64,000 nt of DNA, taken from assembly GCF_018866325.1 (NCBI RefSeq), contig NZ_CP076457.1, positions 2,391,001-2,455,000 on the forward strand, given 5' to 3'. The position numbers and the translations under genes were made by a program. Below, in pieces: positions 1 to 7,370 of this stretch (position 1 is its first letter; every line of letters starts with the position of its first letter). Origin of the DNA: Streptomyces sp. YPW6. Its GTDB lineage: Bacteria > Actinomycetota > Actinomycetes > Streptomycetales > Streptomycetaceae. Below the pieces are notes generated by a model. That model ran no database searches and was not told the origin of the DNA. It was given only the letters and a program-made list of their open reading frames with translations.

Positions 1-79
1 AGTCGGCCGCGAGAGGGACACGAGGAGGCCGGGAGCCGGAATCGCGAAGGTTTTGCGAAGAATCGAGAAGCTTTTCGCC

Positions 80-442
80 TCAGTTGTCCTGAAGAAGTCC
101 GAGAACGTTGCCGTCGATGTCCGTGACGGTCGCGACAAGGCGCCCGCCGCCGACGTCGGCGACCGGGTTCTGGACGGCGGCACCCGCCGCGGTCACCTCG
201 GCGAGCTTCTCCTCGATGTCCGGCACGTGCCAGTACGCGACCGGTGCGGACATGCCCTGGGTACCGGCGCCCGGCACCAGACCGATGTGCTGACCTGCGA
301 TGTCGTAGCCGACGTAGAAGTCGGAGACGGTCTGCGGTTCGGTGCCGAGCAGGGCGGTGTACACCCCCCGCGCCACCGCGAGGTCCTTGACGGGATGCAG
401 GACGGTCTTGATCGCCTGCACGGAAGATTCGGCCGTGCTCAT
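80..442 (-). CDS. VOC (glyoxalase/bleomycin-resistance) family protein
   Basis: A 120-residue protein with the vicinal-oxygen-chelate pattern: an N-terminal HPVKDLAVARGVYTALLG segment and a C-terminal VTDIDGNVLGLLQ strand typical of the second beta-alpha-beta-beta-beta module. The start is the ATG at 442, with AGGAG nine bases upstream; a longer reading frame to 478 has no better site. Family members bind small molecules or catalyse metal-dependent additions and ring cleavage, and several protect antibiotic producers. It is divergent from the secreted hydrolase gene at 603. The substrate is unknown; it could be a resistance protein or unrelated to the cluster. Confidence 0.85.
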   Translation of the reverse strand: MSTAESSVQAIKTVLHPVKDLAVARGVYTALLGTEPQTVSDFYVGYDIAGQHIGLVPGAGTQGMSAPVAYWHVPDIEEKLAEVTAAGAAVQNPVADVGGGRLVATVTDIDGNVLGLLQDN

Positions 443-602
443 TCGGTTACTCCTGGGGTCGGGATCTCCTCCTCGCATGTTAATTAGAGCGCCGACGCGG
501 CGCTTCTCTGATAGTGCCCTGATGGGATTCCAGCCGCCGTTGACCGGAAATGGAGGTTCGGTTGTCAGGCTGCGAGCGCGCTGTATTCAGAAGGGGAATC
601 AC

Positions 603-2147
603 GTGAAGAAGCTCGCATTGGTCACCACGGTGATCGTGACCGGTCTGGTGAGCCCGGTCCTCACTCCGGTCGCGGCGGCTCAGACCGCCGTCACGCAGAA
701 CGCCGGCACCCTCGCATGGGCTCCGTGCACGGAGAACGACCCGGTACTCGGCCCCATGCTCAAGGGCCTCGACTGCGGCACGCTCGAGGTGCCGCTCGAC
801 TACGACGATCCCTCGGGACAGAAGATCAAGCTCGCGCTGACCCGTGCCAAGCACACGGTCGCCGAGGCCGATTACCAGGGCGTCGTCATCCTCAACCGCG
901 GCCAGTGGCCCGGAGGCATCGGCCGTGACCTTCCCACGCGTTACGCGAAGGGCACCACCGGTCTCGCCTCCGACGTCGGCAGCGCCTACGACTGGATCGG
1001 TTTCGACCCGCGCGGTGTGGGCGCCAGCGAGCCGGCCGTCGTCTGCGACCCCTCTTACATCAACCCGGGCCAAGCCCAGCCGGACCCGGTGCCGACCTCC
1101 TCGGCCGCCGAGCAGGCATGGGCGAACCGCGCCAAGGCGTACGCCGAGAGCTGCGGCCAGCAGTACGGCGACGTGCTCAAGCACCTGACCACCAAGGACG
1201 CGGCGCGCGACCTGGACCGGATGCGCATCGCTCTCGGCCAGGAGAAGATCACCTTCTTCGGCACCGACTGGGGCACCTACCTCGGCTCGGTCTACGCCAC
1301 CCTGTACCCGAACCGGGTCAAGCGGCTGCTCCTGGACAGCGTCGCCAACCCGACCGGTGTCGGATTCCTGAACCAGTTCAGCAAGAACTTCACGTCGGAG
1401 CAGAACGCCGACCTGTTCTTCGCCTGGGTCGCCAAGTACGACAGCGTCTACCATCTGGGCACGACCGCCGCACAGGTCGAAGCCAAGTACTACGAGGGCC
1501 AGGACAAGCTCCGCGCCGCGCCCGTCGACGGCGAGATAGGCCCGGCCGAGTGGGCCGATGTCTTCGAGCCGGTCGTCTACCGGCACTGGATCTGGATGAA
1601 CCGCGCGAAGATCCTCTCCGACTTCGTCGTCGACGACGACCCGACGTCGCTGAAGGCGAACTACTCGGACCCGGGCTTCCCGCACCAGAACCGCCACACC
1701 ATGACCAACGCGGTCAACTGCACCGACGGCCCCTGGCCGAAGGGCTGGACCTCCTACAGCATGGCCTACGCGTCGCAGTACGCCCTCGGCGTCAAGTTCC
1801 TCACCTGGACCAACGCCTGGTACACCGCGCCCTGCGCCTTCTGGCCGGTGCCGTCCAAGACGCCCGTCCAGGTCGGTAACAGCAACGTGGAAGTCCTCAT
1901 CGTCCAGCCGCAGTTCGACGCCGCGCACGGCCTCATCGGCGCCTACCAGACGCGCGCGCTGTTCCCGAACTCCCGGCTCATCCTGGAGAAGGGCGGCCAC
2001 AGCGTCGGCGCGGCCCTCTCCGCGAACAACAACACCTGCCTGAACACCCACGTCAGCAACTTCCTGCGGGACGGCACCCGGCCGGCCGCCGGGTGGGGCA
2101 CCGACGCGACCTGCGCGGCGGCTCCGGACCCGGTGCCCACCGCCTGA
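603..2147 (+). CDS. Secreted alpha/beta-hydrolase of the tripeptidyl-aminopeptidase type with an Asp nucleophile
   Basis: A 514-residue exported protein. Residues 1-27 form a Sec signal peptide (MKKLALVTTVIVTGLVSPVLT, cleavage near AAAQ), and the body resembles Streptomyces tripeptidyl aminopeptidases with the C-terminal TAP-like domain. The nucleophile elbow, GxSYGT in those peptidases, reads GTDWGT here, with Asp222 in the Ser position. The other triad residues look present (Asp in VQPQFDAAH, His in EKGGHSVG). An Asp nucleophile with a following Trp is the pattern of epoxide hydrolases and haloalkane dehalogenases. Epoxide hydrolases (Alp1U, Lom6) act in kinamycin and lomaiviticin pathways, so a tailoring role is plausible, but I infer this. 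GTG start chosen at the signal peptide. Confidence 0.85.
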   Translation: MKKLALVTTVIVTGLVSPVLTPVAAAQTAVTQNAGTLAWAPCTENDPVLGPMLKGLDCGTLEVPLDYDDPSGQKIKLALTRAKHTVAEADYQGVVILNRGQWPGGIGRDLPTRYAKGTTGLASDVGSAYDWIGFDPRGVGASEPAVVCDPSYINPGQAQPDPVPTSSAAEQAWANRAKAYAESCGQQYGDVLKHLTTKDAARDLDRMRIALGQEKITFFGTDWGTYLGSVYATLYPNRVKRLLLDSVANPTGVGFLNQFSKNFTSEQNADLFFAWVAKYDSVYHLGTTAAQVEAKYYEGQDKLRAAPVDGEIGPAEWADVFEPVVYRHWIWMNRAKILSDFVVDDDPTSLKANYSDPGFPHQNRHTMTNAVNCTDGPWPKGWTSYSMAYASQYALGVKFLTWTNAWYTAPCAFWPVPSKTPVQVGNSNVEVLIVQPQFDAAHGLIGAYQTRALFPNSRLILEKGGHSVGAALSANNNTCLNTHVSNFLRDGTRPAAGWGTDATCAAAPDPVPTA

Positions 2148-2167
2148 CCGGAACCCGGGCAAGGCGT

Positions 2168-2206
2168 CCGGCGGCCGACGGGGCATCGCCACCCGTCGGC
2201 CGCCGG
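2168..2206. terminator. Bidirectional hairpin terminator
   Basis: A perfect 15-bp stem (2168-2182 with 2192-2206) and a nine-base loop lie between the convergent hydrolase (ends 2147) and glycosyltransferase (ends 2225). There is no T-tract, as is usual in Streptomyces. Confidence 0.8.
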
Positions 2207-2224
2207 TGTCTTCGTTCGGTGGCC

Positions 2225-3571
2225 TCAGCGGCCGACGGACGCGCCGGCCCGGTGGGCCGCCGCACGATGAGCCAGGACCAGGTCCTCAAGGGTGCGCACC
2301 AGGTCGCCCGGCGCCGGCGTCGCGAGAACCTCCCGCTGGAGCCGCCGCGCGCCGGCCCGGAACGTCTCGTCCTCCAGCAGCCGCAGCAGCGCCTCGCGTA
2401 CCGCGGGACCGTCGGCGTCCGAGGGCCGCATGGTGAGCCCCGCGCCCGTCCGCTCCAGGCACCGGAGCTTCAGCGGCGCGTCGAACGCCCGGCTGACGAG
2501 CAGTTGCGGCACCCCGGACCGCAGCGTGCAGCCGAACGACCACGTCCCACCGTGGTGCACCATCGCCGAGCAGCCCGGCAGCACCTCCGCGAGCGGTACG
2601 GACTCCACGAGACGGGTGTTGGCCGGGACGCGGCTCAACTCCTCCTGGGACTGCCGGGGCAGCGAGAGCACCAGCTCGATGTCCAGGTCGCCCACCGAGT
2701 CGAGGATGTCCTGGATCCGTTCGACCGACAGCAGCCGGCGCGCCGACCGGTCGTCGGCGTTGTCGCCGAAGGTCATCAGGACGCGCGGCGCACGCGGTGG
2801 CTCCGCGGCCCAACGGGGCATGACGGTAGGTCCGTTGTAGGGGACGAACTGCACCGGGATCGTCGTCGGCCGCGGATCGGGCCGGAACGCGGCGGGGAGC
2901 GGGTCGATCGTGAACTGCCCGTTCACCAGGTCCTCGGAGAACTCGCCGCCGTACTTCTCCACCCAGTCCGTCAGCCACTCCTGGAGGGGGTCGGCCCGGT
3001 CGTGCTCCGGCTGCCGCGCCTTGGCGTGCAGGAAGTCCTCCCGCATCCGGGTGTAGACGTCGACCGAATACAGCACCCGGGCGTGCGCCGCGCCCACGGC
3101 GGCGGCGGCGATCGCGCCGGCGAAGGCCTTCGCACCCCACAGCACCAGGTCGGGCTTCCAGTCCAGGGCCAGCTCGACCAGGTCCTCCATCATGGAGTCG
3201 TTCGACCTGCGGGCCTGTGGCAGCACCAGGTCGTCGAAGACCCGTGTGACCTGCTCCCAGCCCAGCCGCTCACGGTCGGGCCGTACGTCGAAGAGCGGGT
3301 CGAGGCCCCCCGCCCCGCCGGGCCCGCGCCCCGGAATCGGCGGGGCCGCCCTGCGTTCCCGCTGCTGCGACCGGTCGCCGGCCTCCTGCTCCCGCGCGGT
3401 CTCGCCGGGCCCCACGCCCACCCCCGTGAGGCCGGCGCCGGTCACGGCGTCGAGAAGATTGGGCCACCCGGCCACCCGTACCTCGTGCCCGGCGGTCTGC
3501 AGGGACCAGGCCAGCGGCACCAGGTTGAAGAGATGGCTCCTGAACGGGAACGGGACGATGAGCACGCGCAC
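2225..3571 (-). CDS. GT-B glycosyltransferase (GT1, polyketide type)
   Basis: A 448-residue NDP-sugar glycosyltransferase of the family that decorates macrolides and aromatic polyketides. The N-terminus MRVLIVPFPFRSHLFNLVPLA is the acceptor-domain start, and the C-terminal nucleotide-sugar site reads MVHHGGTWSFG, followed by GVPQLLVSRAFDAPLK. Residues about 60-95 form a charged, Pro/Gly-rich insert often seen in activator-partnered enzymes (DesVII-like); no DesVIII-like activator is seen here. It starts with a GTG and ends 66 bases downstream of the MFS gene's stop on the same strand. It is the first of three glycosyltransferases in the locus. Confidence 0.9.
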   Translation of the reverse strand: MRVLIVPFPFRSHLFNLVPLAWSLQTAGHEVRVAGWPNLLDAVTGAGLTGVGVGPGETAREQEAGDRSQQRERRAAPPIPGRGPGGAGGLDPLFDVRPDRERLGWEQVTRVFDDLVLPQARRSNDSMMEDLVELALDWKPDLVLWGAKAFAGAIAAAAVGAAHARVLYSVDVYTRMREDFLHAKARQPEHDRADPLQEWLTDWVEKYGGEFSEDLVNGQFTIDPLPAAFRPDPRPTTIPVQFVPYNGPTVMPRWAAEPPRAPRVLMTFGDNADDRSARRLLSVERIQDILDSVGDLDIELVLSLPRQSQEELSRVPANTRLVESVPLAEVLPGCSAMVHHGGTWSFGCTLRSGVPQLLVSRAFDAPLKLRCLERTGAGLTMRPSDADGPAVREALLRLLEDETFRAGARRLQREVLATPAPGDLVRTLEDLVLAHRAAAHRAGASVGR

Positions 3572-3637
3572 GACGGATTCCTTCGGTCAGGGGAAGCGGG
3601 GCGAGGGGCGCCCCGCGTGTCGTCCCTTCCATCCTGA

Positions 3638-4837
3638 TCATGCGTCGGGTACGGCACTTCTCCGAGTTTGCCGCCCGGTGCCGGTCGCGGCGGTGACCAC
3701 GAGCGTGGTGACGACGACCGCGAGGACGGCCGGCAAGGGGCCCGCCAGATCGCTCAGCGCGCCCATGACCAGGATCGACACGGCCACACCCGAGGGCAGC
3801 AGCGTCGCCCGCAGCGTCACCACCGAGGACAGCTCCTTGTCCGACACGGCCGCGAGGACCCTGTTGTTGTAGTGCACGAAGGCAAGCTCGAAGAGCACGA
3901 GGAAGACCGCGTACAGCGCCAGCGTGGGGACGGTGCTCGCCACCAGCACCGCCGCGAGCAGGGGCGCCATCGGCAGCACCAGCCACACGGTCGGGGGCAC
4001 GTGGTCCAGATACCGCTGGGCCGGCAGGGCGGCGAGGGAACCGGCGAAGACCGCGACGGCCGAGACCGCGACGAACACCCCGACGAGCCGGGTGTCGCCG
4101 TCGAGGAGACGCAGCGGGATCACGGTGACGGCCACGGTGTGGAAACCCTGCCAGAACGCCACCAGAAGGAAGCGGACGAACAGGCGGCGGACGACGGGGT
4201 CCTCCACCCGCAGCCGCGCCCCGGTCCCGGACTTCTTCGGTGACGCGGTGCTCTCCGCCGCCGCCGTGGCCACGGACGGCAGCGCCCAGGCGAGGAGCGC
4301 GGAGAGCGCGAGCGTCGCCGCGTTCAGCGCGATCAGTCCGCGCGGCGAGAGCACCGAGGAGGCAGGCCCGGCGAGCGCGGCGCCCACGCTGAGTCCGGTC
4401 AGTTTTCCGATCTCGGCGAAGGTGTTGGCCCGGTCGAGCCGCTCCTTCGGCACCGTGCCGCGCAGCACCACCGACGTGGCCGAGCGGGTCACCGCCTCGA
4501 AGAAGCCTCGGGCGACGACCAGGCAGGTGGCGGCCGCGAGCAGCGCGCCGCCGGGCACGGCCAGGGCCACCGCCGTGAGCAGCAGGCTCGCCGCCTCCGC
4601 GATGCGGACGAGCCGCTCCGGGGCGCGGCCGGCGAGCAGCCGGTTGAGCGGCGCGGCGAGCAGCAGCGCCGGCAGCCAGGGGGCGCTCAGGACGACGCCG
4701 GCCAGCAGTCCCGAGCCGGTGACGGAGCCGATGTGGGTGGACAGGCTCACCAGGAGCAGAAAACTCCCGGATGTGTTGACGAAAAGCAGGATAGGAATAC
4801 AGAGAGGCGATCTCGCATATGCACGGAAAAATGTCAT
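3638..4837 (-). CDS. MFS efflux transporter
   Basis: A 399-residue integral membrane protein with about 12 hydrophobic segments, for example residues 15-35, 45-65 and the paired helices around 75-115, and the N-domain loop NRLLAGRAPERLVR resembling the MFS loop 2-3 motif. Likely a drug/proton antiporter exporting a product of this locus. It is divergent from the ATP-grasp gene (78-bp gap) and co-directional with the glycosyltransferase at 2225, so it may serve either the polyketide or the peptide system. Confidence 0.88.
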   Translation of the reverse strand: MTFFRAYARSPLCIPILLFVNTSGSFLLLVSLSTHIGSVTGSGLLAGVVLSAPWLPALLLAAPLNRLLAGRAPERLVRIAEAASLLLTAVALAVPGGALLAAATCLVVARGFFEAVTRSATSVVLRGTVPKERLDRANTFAEIGKLTGLSVGAALAGPASSVLSPRGLIALNAATLALSALLAWALPSVATAAAESTASPKKSGTGARLRVEDPVVRRLFVRFLLVAFWQGFHTVAVTVIPLRLLDGDTRLVGVFVAVSAVAVFAGSLAALPAQRYLDHVPPTVWLVLPMAPLLAAVLVASTVPTLALYAVFLVLFELAFVHYNNRVLAAVSDKELSSVVTLRATLLPSGVAVSILVMGALSDLAGPLPAVLAVVVTTLVVTAATGTGRQTRRSAVPDA

Positions 4838-4915
4838 GAAGAGTCGTCCAGAGGCTGGAGGATGTCAGAGGCGAAAGGATTTCGGCGAGCGGGCCGGGTG
4901 TCTATCTTTGAACAT

Positions 4916-6205
4916 ATGACAACAGCCGCCCAGGACCTTCCTGGTACTCCGTGCATCGTGATGGTCGACGCCTACGCGAGCGTCCGTTCACTCGTTCTCG
5001 AATTCCTTCGGCAAGGATGTTCCGTCATCCGCGTCCAGAGCACGCGCGATACCCCGTACGTCTACCGGTCGGCTCCCTATGTCCCCGAGGACTTCATCGC
5101 CGACATCACCCACGAAGGCGATGTCGCCGCCACCGTGAAGGCGGTCGCGGAGTTCGCGCCGGTCGCCGTCGTCTCCGGGGGCGAGATCGGCGTCGAACTC
5201 GCCGACCTGCTCGCAGAGCGGCTCGGACTGCCCGGCAACGGCACCGCCCTCAGCGCGGCCCGCCGCGACAAGCACCTCATGATCGAGACGGTCCGCGCCG
5301 CCGGACTGCGGGCCGCCCGCCAGCTGTTCGCCACCGATGCCGAGGAGCTGACCGCCTGGCACCGCGACCTCGGCGGCCGGGTCGTCGTGAAGCCGCCGCG
5401 CGGCGCCGGCAGCCAGGGCGTCACCTTCTGCGACACCCCCGAGGAGTCGGTCGCCGCCTTCCGTCTCCTCGCCGGCGCCGACGACGTCTTCTCCCAGCCC
5501 AACAACGGGGCCGTCGTACAGGAGTACCTCGCCGGCACCGAGTACATGGTCAACACGGTCAGCCGGGACGGCCGCCATCACGTGTGCGACGTCTGGCACA
5601 CCGATCGCGCCAGCCGCAACGGGGTCGTCGACCTCTGTGACGCGCTCCGCCTCATCGACTCCGGCAGCCGGGTCGTCGCATCCCTCACCGACTACGCCTT
5701 CAGCGTCCTCGACGCCCTCGGCATCCGGTACGGTCCCGCCCACCTGGAGATCCGGATGACCCCGGCCGGGCCGTGTCTGGTGGAGGTCGGCGCCCGGATC
5801 GCGGGCGGCGGCATCCCCGCCACCGCGGGCCTCGGTATCGGCGAGTCCCAGCTGGAGTGGACCGTCGACGCCGTCCTGCGGCCCGAGCGCTTCCACGAGC
5901 GGGCCGGCGCCCCGTACGAGATCCGCCGGTACGCCGCCATCTACGGCATGGTCTCGCCCGTCGAGGGCGTGCTCCGCGCGTACCGGGGGATCGAGGAGAT
6001 CGAGCGTCTGGAGGGCCTCCACACCCTGACGCCCCTGGTCCGGCCGGGCCAGGGGATCCGGCGGACCGTCGACGACCTCACGTACCCGGTCATCGTGACG
6101 CTGCTGCACGAGCTCGACGAGGTCGTGCGGCGTGACCTCAACACCATCCGGCACCTCGACGGCGCCGGGTTCTACGCCGTCGACGGGGCGGCGACCGACT
6201 CCTGA
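4916..6205 (+). CDS. ATP-grasp carboxylate-amine ligase
   Basis: A 429-residue ATP-grasp enzyme. The ATP-binding segment is VVVKPPRGAGSQGVTF (about residues 159-174), and the metal/ATP site near residues 282-300 reads CLVEVGARIAGGG, the usual E-x-x-x-R-xx-GGG pattern of L-amino-acid ligases and biotin-carboxylase-like ligases. Such enzymes make amide bonds through acyl phosphates. The ATG at 4916 is chosen; only two bases separate it from a TTGAAC box, so the leader is very short or absent. Divergent from the MFS gene and convergent with the dioxygenase. In the peptide system it could join an amino acid to the small peptide; this is inferred. Confidence 0.88.
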   Translation: MTTAAQDLPGTPCIVMVDAYASVRSLVLEFLRQGCSVIRVQSTRDTPYVYRSAPYVPEDFIADITHEGDVAATVKAVAEFAPVAVVSGGEIGVELADLLAERLGLPGNGTALSAARRDKHLMIETVRAAGLRAARQLFATDAEELTAWHRDLGGRVVVKPPRGAGSQGVTFCDTPEESVAAFRLLAGADDVFSQPNNGAVVQEYLAGTEYMVNTVSRDGRHHVCDVWHTDRASRNGVVDLCDALRLIDSGSRVVASLTDYAFSVLDALGIRYGPAHLEIRMTPAGPCLVEVGARIAGGGIPATAGLGIGESQLEWTVDAVLRPERFHERAGAPYEIRRYAAIYGMVSPVEGVLRAYRGIEEIERLEGLHTLTPLVRPGQGIRRTVDDLTYPVIVTLLHELDEVVRRDLNTIRHLDGAGFYAVDGAATDS

Positions 6206-6209
6206 GGAG

Positions 6210-6240
6210 CGTTCGACCGCCGCCCCGCCGCAGTCGAACG
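6210..6240. terminator. Short dyad between convergent genes
   Basis: CGTTCGAC (6210-6217) pairs with GTCGAACG (6233-6240) across a 15-base loop, between the ATP-grasp stop (6205) and the dioxygenase stop (6241). A weak terminator candidate. Confidence 0.45.
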
Positions 6241-7038
6241 TCACACCGGGGCGGCGGCCGGCTTTATGCGCGTCCAGGCCGGGCGGGGCACCCGGTACAC
6301 GAAGCTGACGGCCGTCCGCGGCTCCGAGGCCGTCGTGTTGGGCGCCGAGCGGTGCAGCACCATGCCGTCGAACATCACGGCCGAGCCCGGCTCCAGCGGC
6401 ATCGCGACCGGATCGGCCGTACGCGGCAGGTGCTCGTCCGCCACGCGCGGCTCCACCGCGTGCCGCAGAGGCGCCTCTCCCGGGAGCCGCTCCCGGTCCC
6501 CGGTGTGCGGGAACAGCCCGAGGAGATGCGAGCCCGGAAGGAACTCCAGACAGCCGTTGGACGGGACGGCCCGCTCCAGGGCGATCCAGATCGTCACGAT
6601 GCCGTACTGTCCGGCGGCGAACCCGGGCGGCGCGAACGCCATGTCCTGGTGCCAGGGCTTCGCCGATCCCACCGCGGGCGGCTTCGCCCACAGGAACGCG
6701 TTGACCAGCGTGCCCGCCGCGCCCGAGGCCGCCCGTACCGGTCCCTCGGCCAGGCCGAGGGACCGCTGCACGGCGTCGAACGCCGGCTCGTGCACATGGA
6801 TGCGGTCCACCGACCGCAGCACGCCGGGCAGCGCGCCCGCCCCCTGCTGCCAGGCCGCCCAGCCGCCGATGCCCGGCGCCTCCAGGACGAAGTCCCCGCT
6901 GGAGGCCGAGCGGTCGCGGGCCGACTCCTCAAGACGTCCCGCCGCGCTCCGCAGCTCGGCCAGCTCCGCCCCGCCGACCAGCCCGGGCAGCCGTACGACC
7001 CCGTTCTCCCGCATCTCCCGGGAATAGGTGTCCGCCAT
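6241..7038 (-). CDS. Phytanoyl-CoA dioxygenase family Fe(II)/2-oxoglutarate oxygenase
   Basis: A 265-residue PhyH-type non-heme iron oxygenase. The iron ligands are visible as WHQD (H-x-D) near residue 129 and the distal His in MVLHRSAPN near 229. The 2-oxoglutarate-binding Arg is likely in EPRTAVSFVYR. Family members hydroxylate, halogenate or desaturate unactivated carbons, often of amino acids. The ATG is preceded by GGGAGGAAGA. The gene is divergent from the 19-residue peptide gene with a 174-bp shared promoter region containing GTTCAACCGG, which argues that it acts with the peptide operon. Confidence 0.88.
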   Translation of the reverse strand: MADTYSREMRENGVVRLPGLVGGAELAELRSAAGRLEESARDRSASSGDFVLEAPGIGGWAAWQQGAGALPGVLRSVDRIHVHEPAFDAVQRSLGLAEGPVRAASGAAGTLVNAFLWAKPPAVGSAKPWHQDMAFAPPGFAAGQYGIVTIWIALERAVPSNGCLEFLPGSHLLGLFPHTGDRERLPGEAPLRHAVEPRVADEHLPRTADPVAMPLEPGSAVMFDGMVLHRSAPNTTASEPRTAVSFVYRVPRPAWTRIKPAAAPV

Positions 7039-7102
7039 TCTTCCTCCCTTTCTCCGGTTCGGATGACCGCGAACCTACTCGGACGATTCGGACGGTGTTC
7101 GT

Positions 7103-7112
7103 GTTCAACCGG
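7103..7112. promoter_or_regulatory. GTTGAAC-type motif (GTTCAACCGG)
   Basis: It lies between the divergent dioxygenase (starts 7038) and peptide gene (starts 7213). One of five copies of a GGTTGAAC/GTTCAACC box found in divergent promoter regions of this window. Confidence 0.5.
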
Positions 7113-7212
7113 CGGCATTCCGCGAATGTTGCCGCCCGCTTCTGCGTCCGCCTAAGGTCCTGGGCCGTGAGGTCGGCCAGACCCACGCATTCTCGGAAGG
7201 AAGGAGTGACCC

Positions 7213-7272
7213 ATGAGCGACCGCGACTTCATCGAGACCCGTGACGCGCAGCAGGAGACCAGCAAGTGGTAA
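7213..7272 (+). CDS. 19-residue peptide gene, candidate RiPP precursor
   Basis: The reading frame encodes MSDRDFIETRDAQQETSKW and ends in TAA, an uncommon stop here. The Shine-Dalgarno stretch AAGGAAGGAGTG ends five bases before the ATG and is among the strongest in the window, which is hard to explain for a non-coding stretch. It is the first gene after the divergent promoter, and two back-to-back hairpins follow the stop, as often occurs between a precursor gene and its modifying enzymes. The peptide is acidic and hydrophilic, with a terminal Thr-Ser-Lys-Trp; no leader protease site or known core motif (lasso, lanthipeptide, PqqA, mycofactocin) is recognised. It may instead be an attenuator leader peptide, though it has a single Trp codon and no regulatory codon run. 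Confidence 0.6.
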   Translation: MSDRDFIETRDAQQETSKW

Positions 7273-7348
7273 TTCGCTGACCCGGCGAATTGCCTATGCG
7301 TGACGCGTACCGCGCCGCCCGTACGGAACTGGTTTCCGTACGGGCGGC
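7271..7348 (+). terminator. Two tandem hairpins after the peptide gene (attenuator or partial terminator)
   Basis: The first stem is AATTCGC (7271-7277) with GCGAATT (7285-7291), overlapping the stop codon. The second is a perfect 15-bp stem, 7314-7328 with 7334-7348, and a CTGGT loop. Together they could protect the short message and reduce read-through into the operon starting at 7371. Confidence 0.7.
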
Positions 7349-7370
7349 ACGTCGTCAAAGAGAGGTTGAA

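Noticed and set aside
480..2192. A 570-codon minus-strand frame opposite the secreted hydrolase
   Set aside because: Low-complexity Val/Arg/Gly translation, antisense to a gene with a signal peptide and hydrolase motifs.
2093..3637. A 514-codon plus-strand frame opposite the glycosyltransferase
   Set aside because: Antisense shadow of the glycosyltransferase; the translation has no domain and the real gene has HHGG and acceptor motifs.
7213..7272. Trp-operon-like leader peptide interpretation of the 19-residue ORF
   Set aside because: It has a single Trp codon and downstream genes are not Trp biosynthesis; kept only as an alternative to a precursor role.
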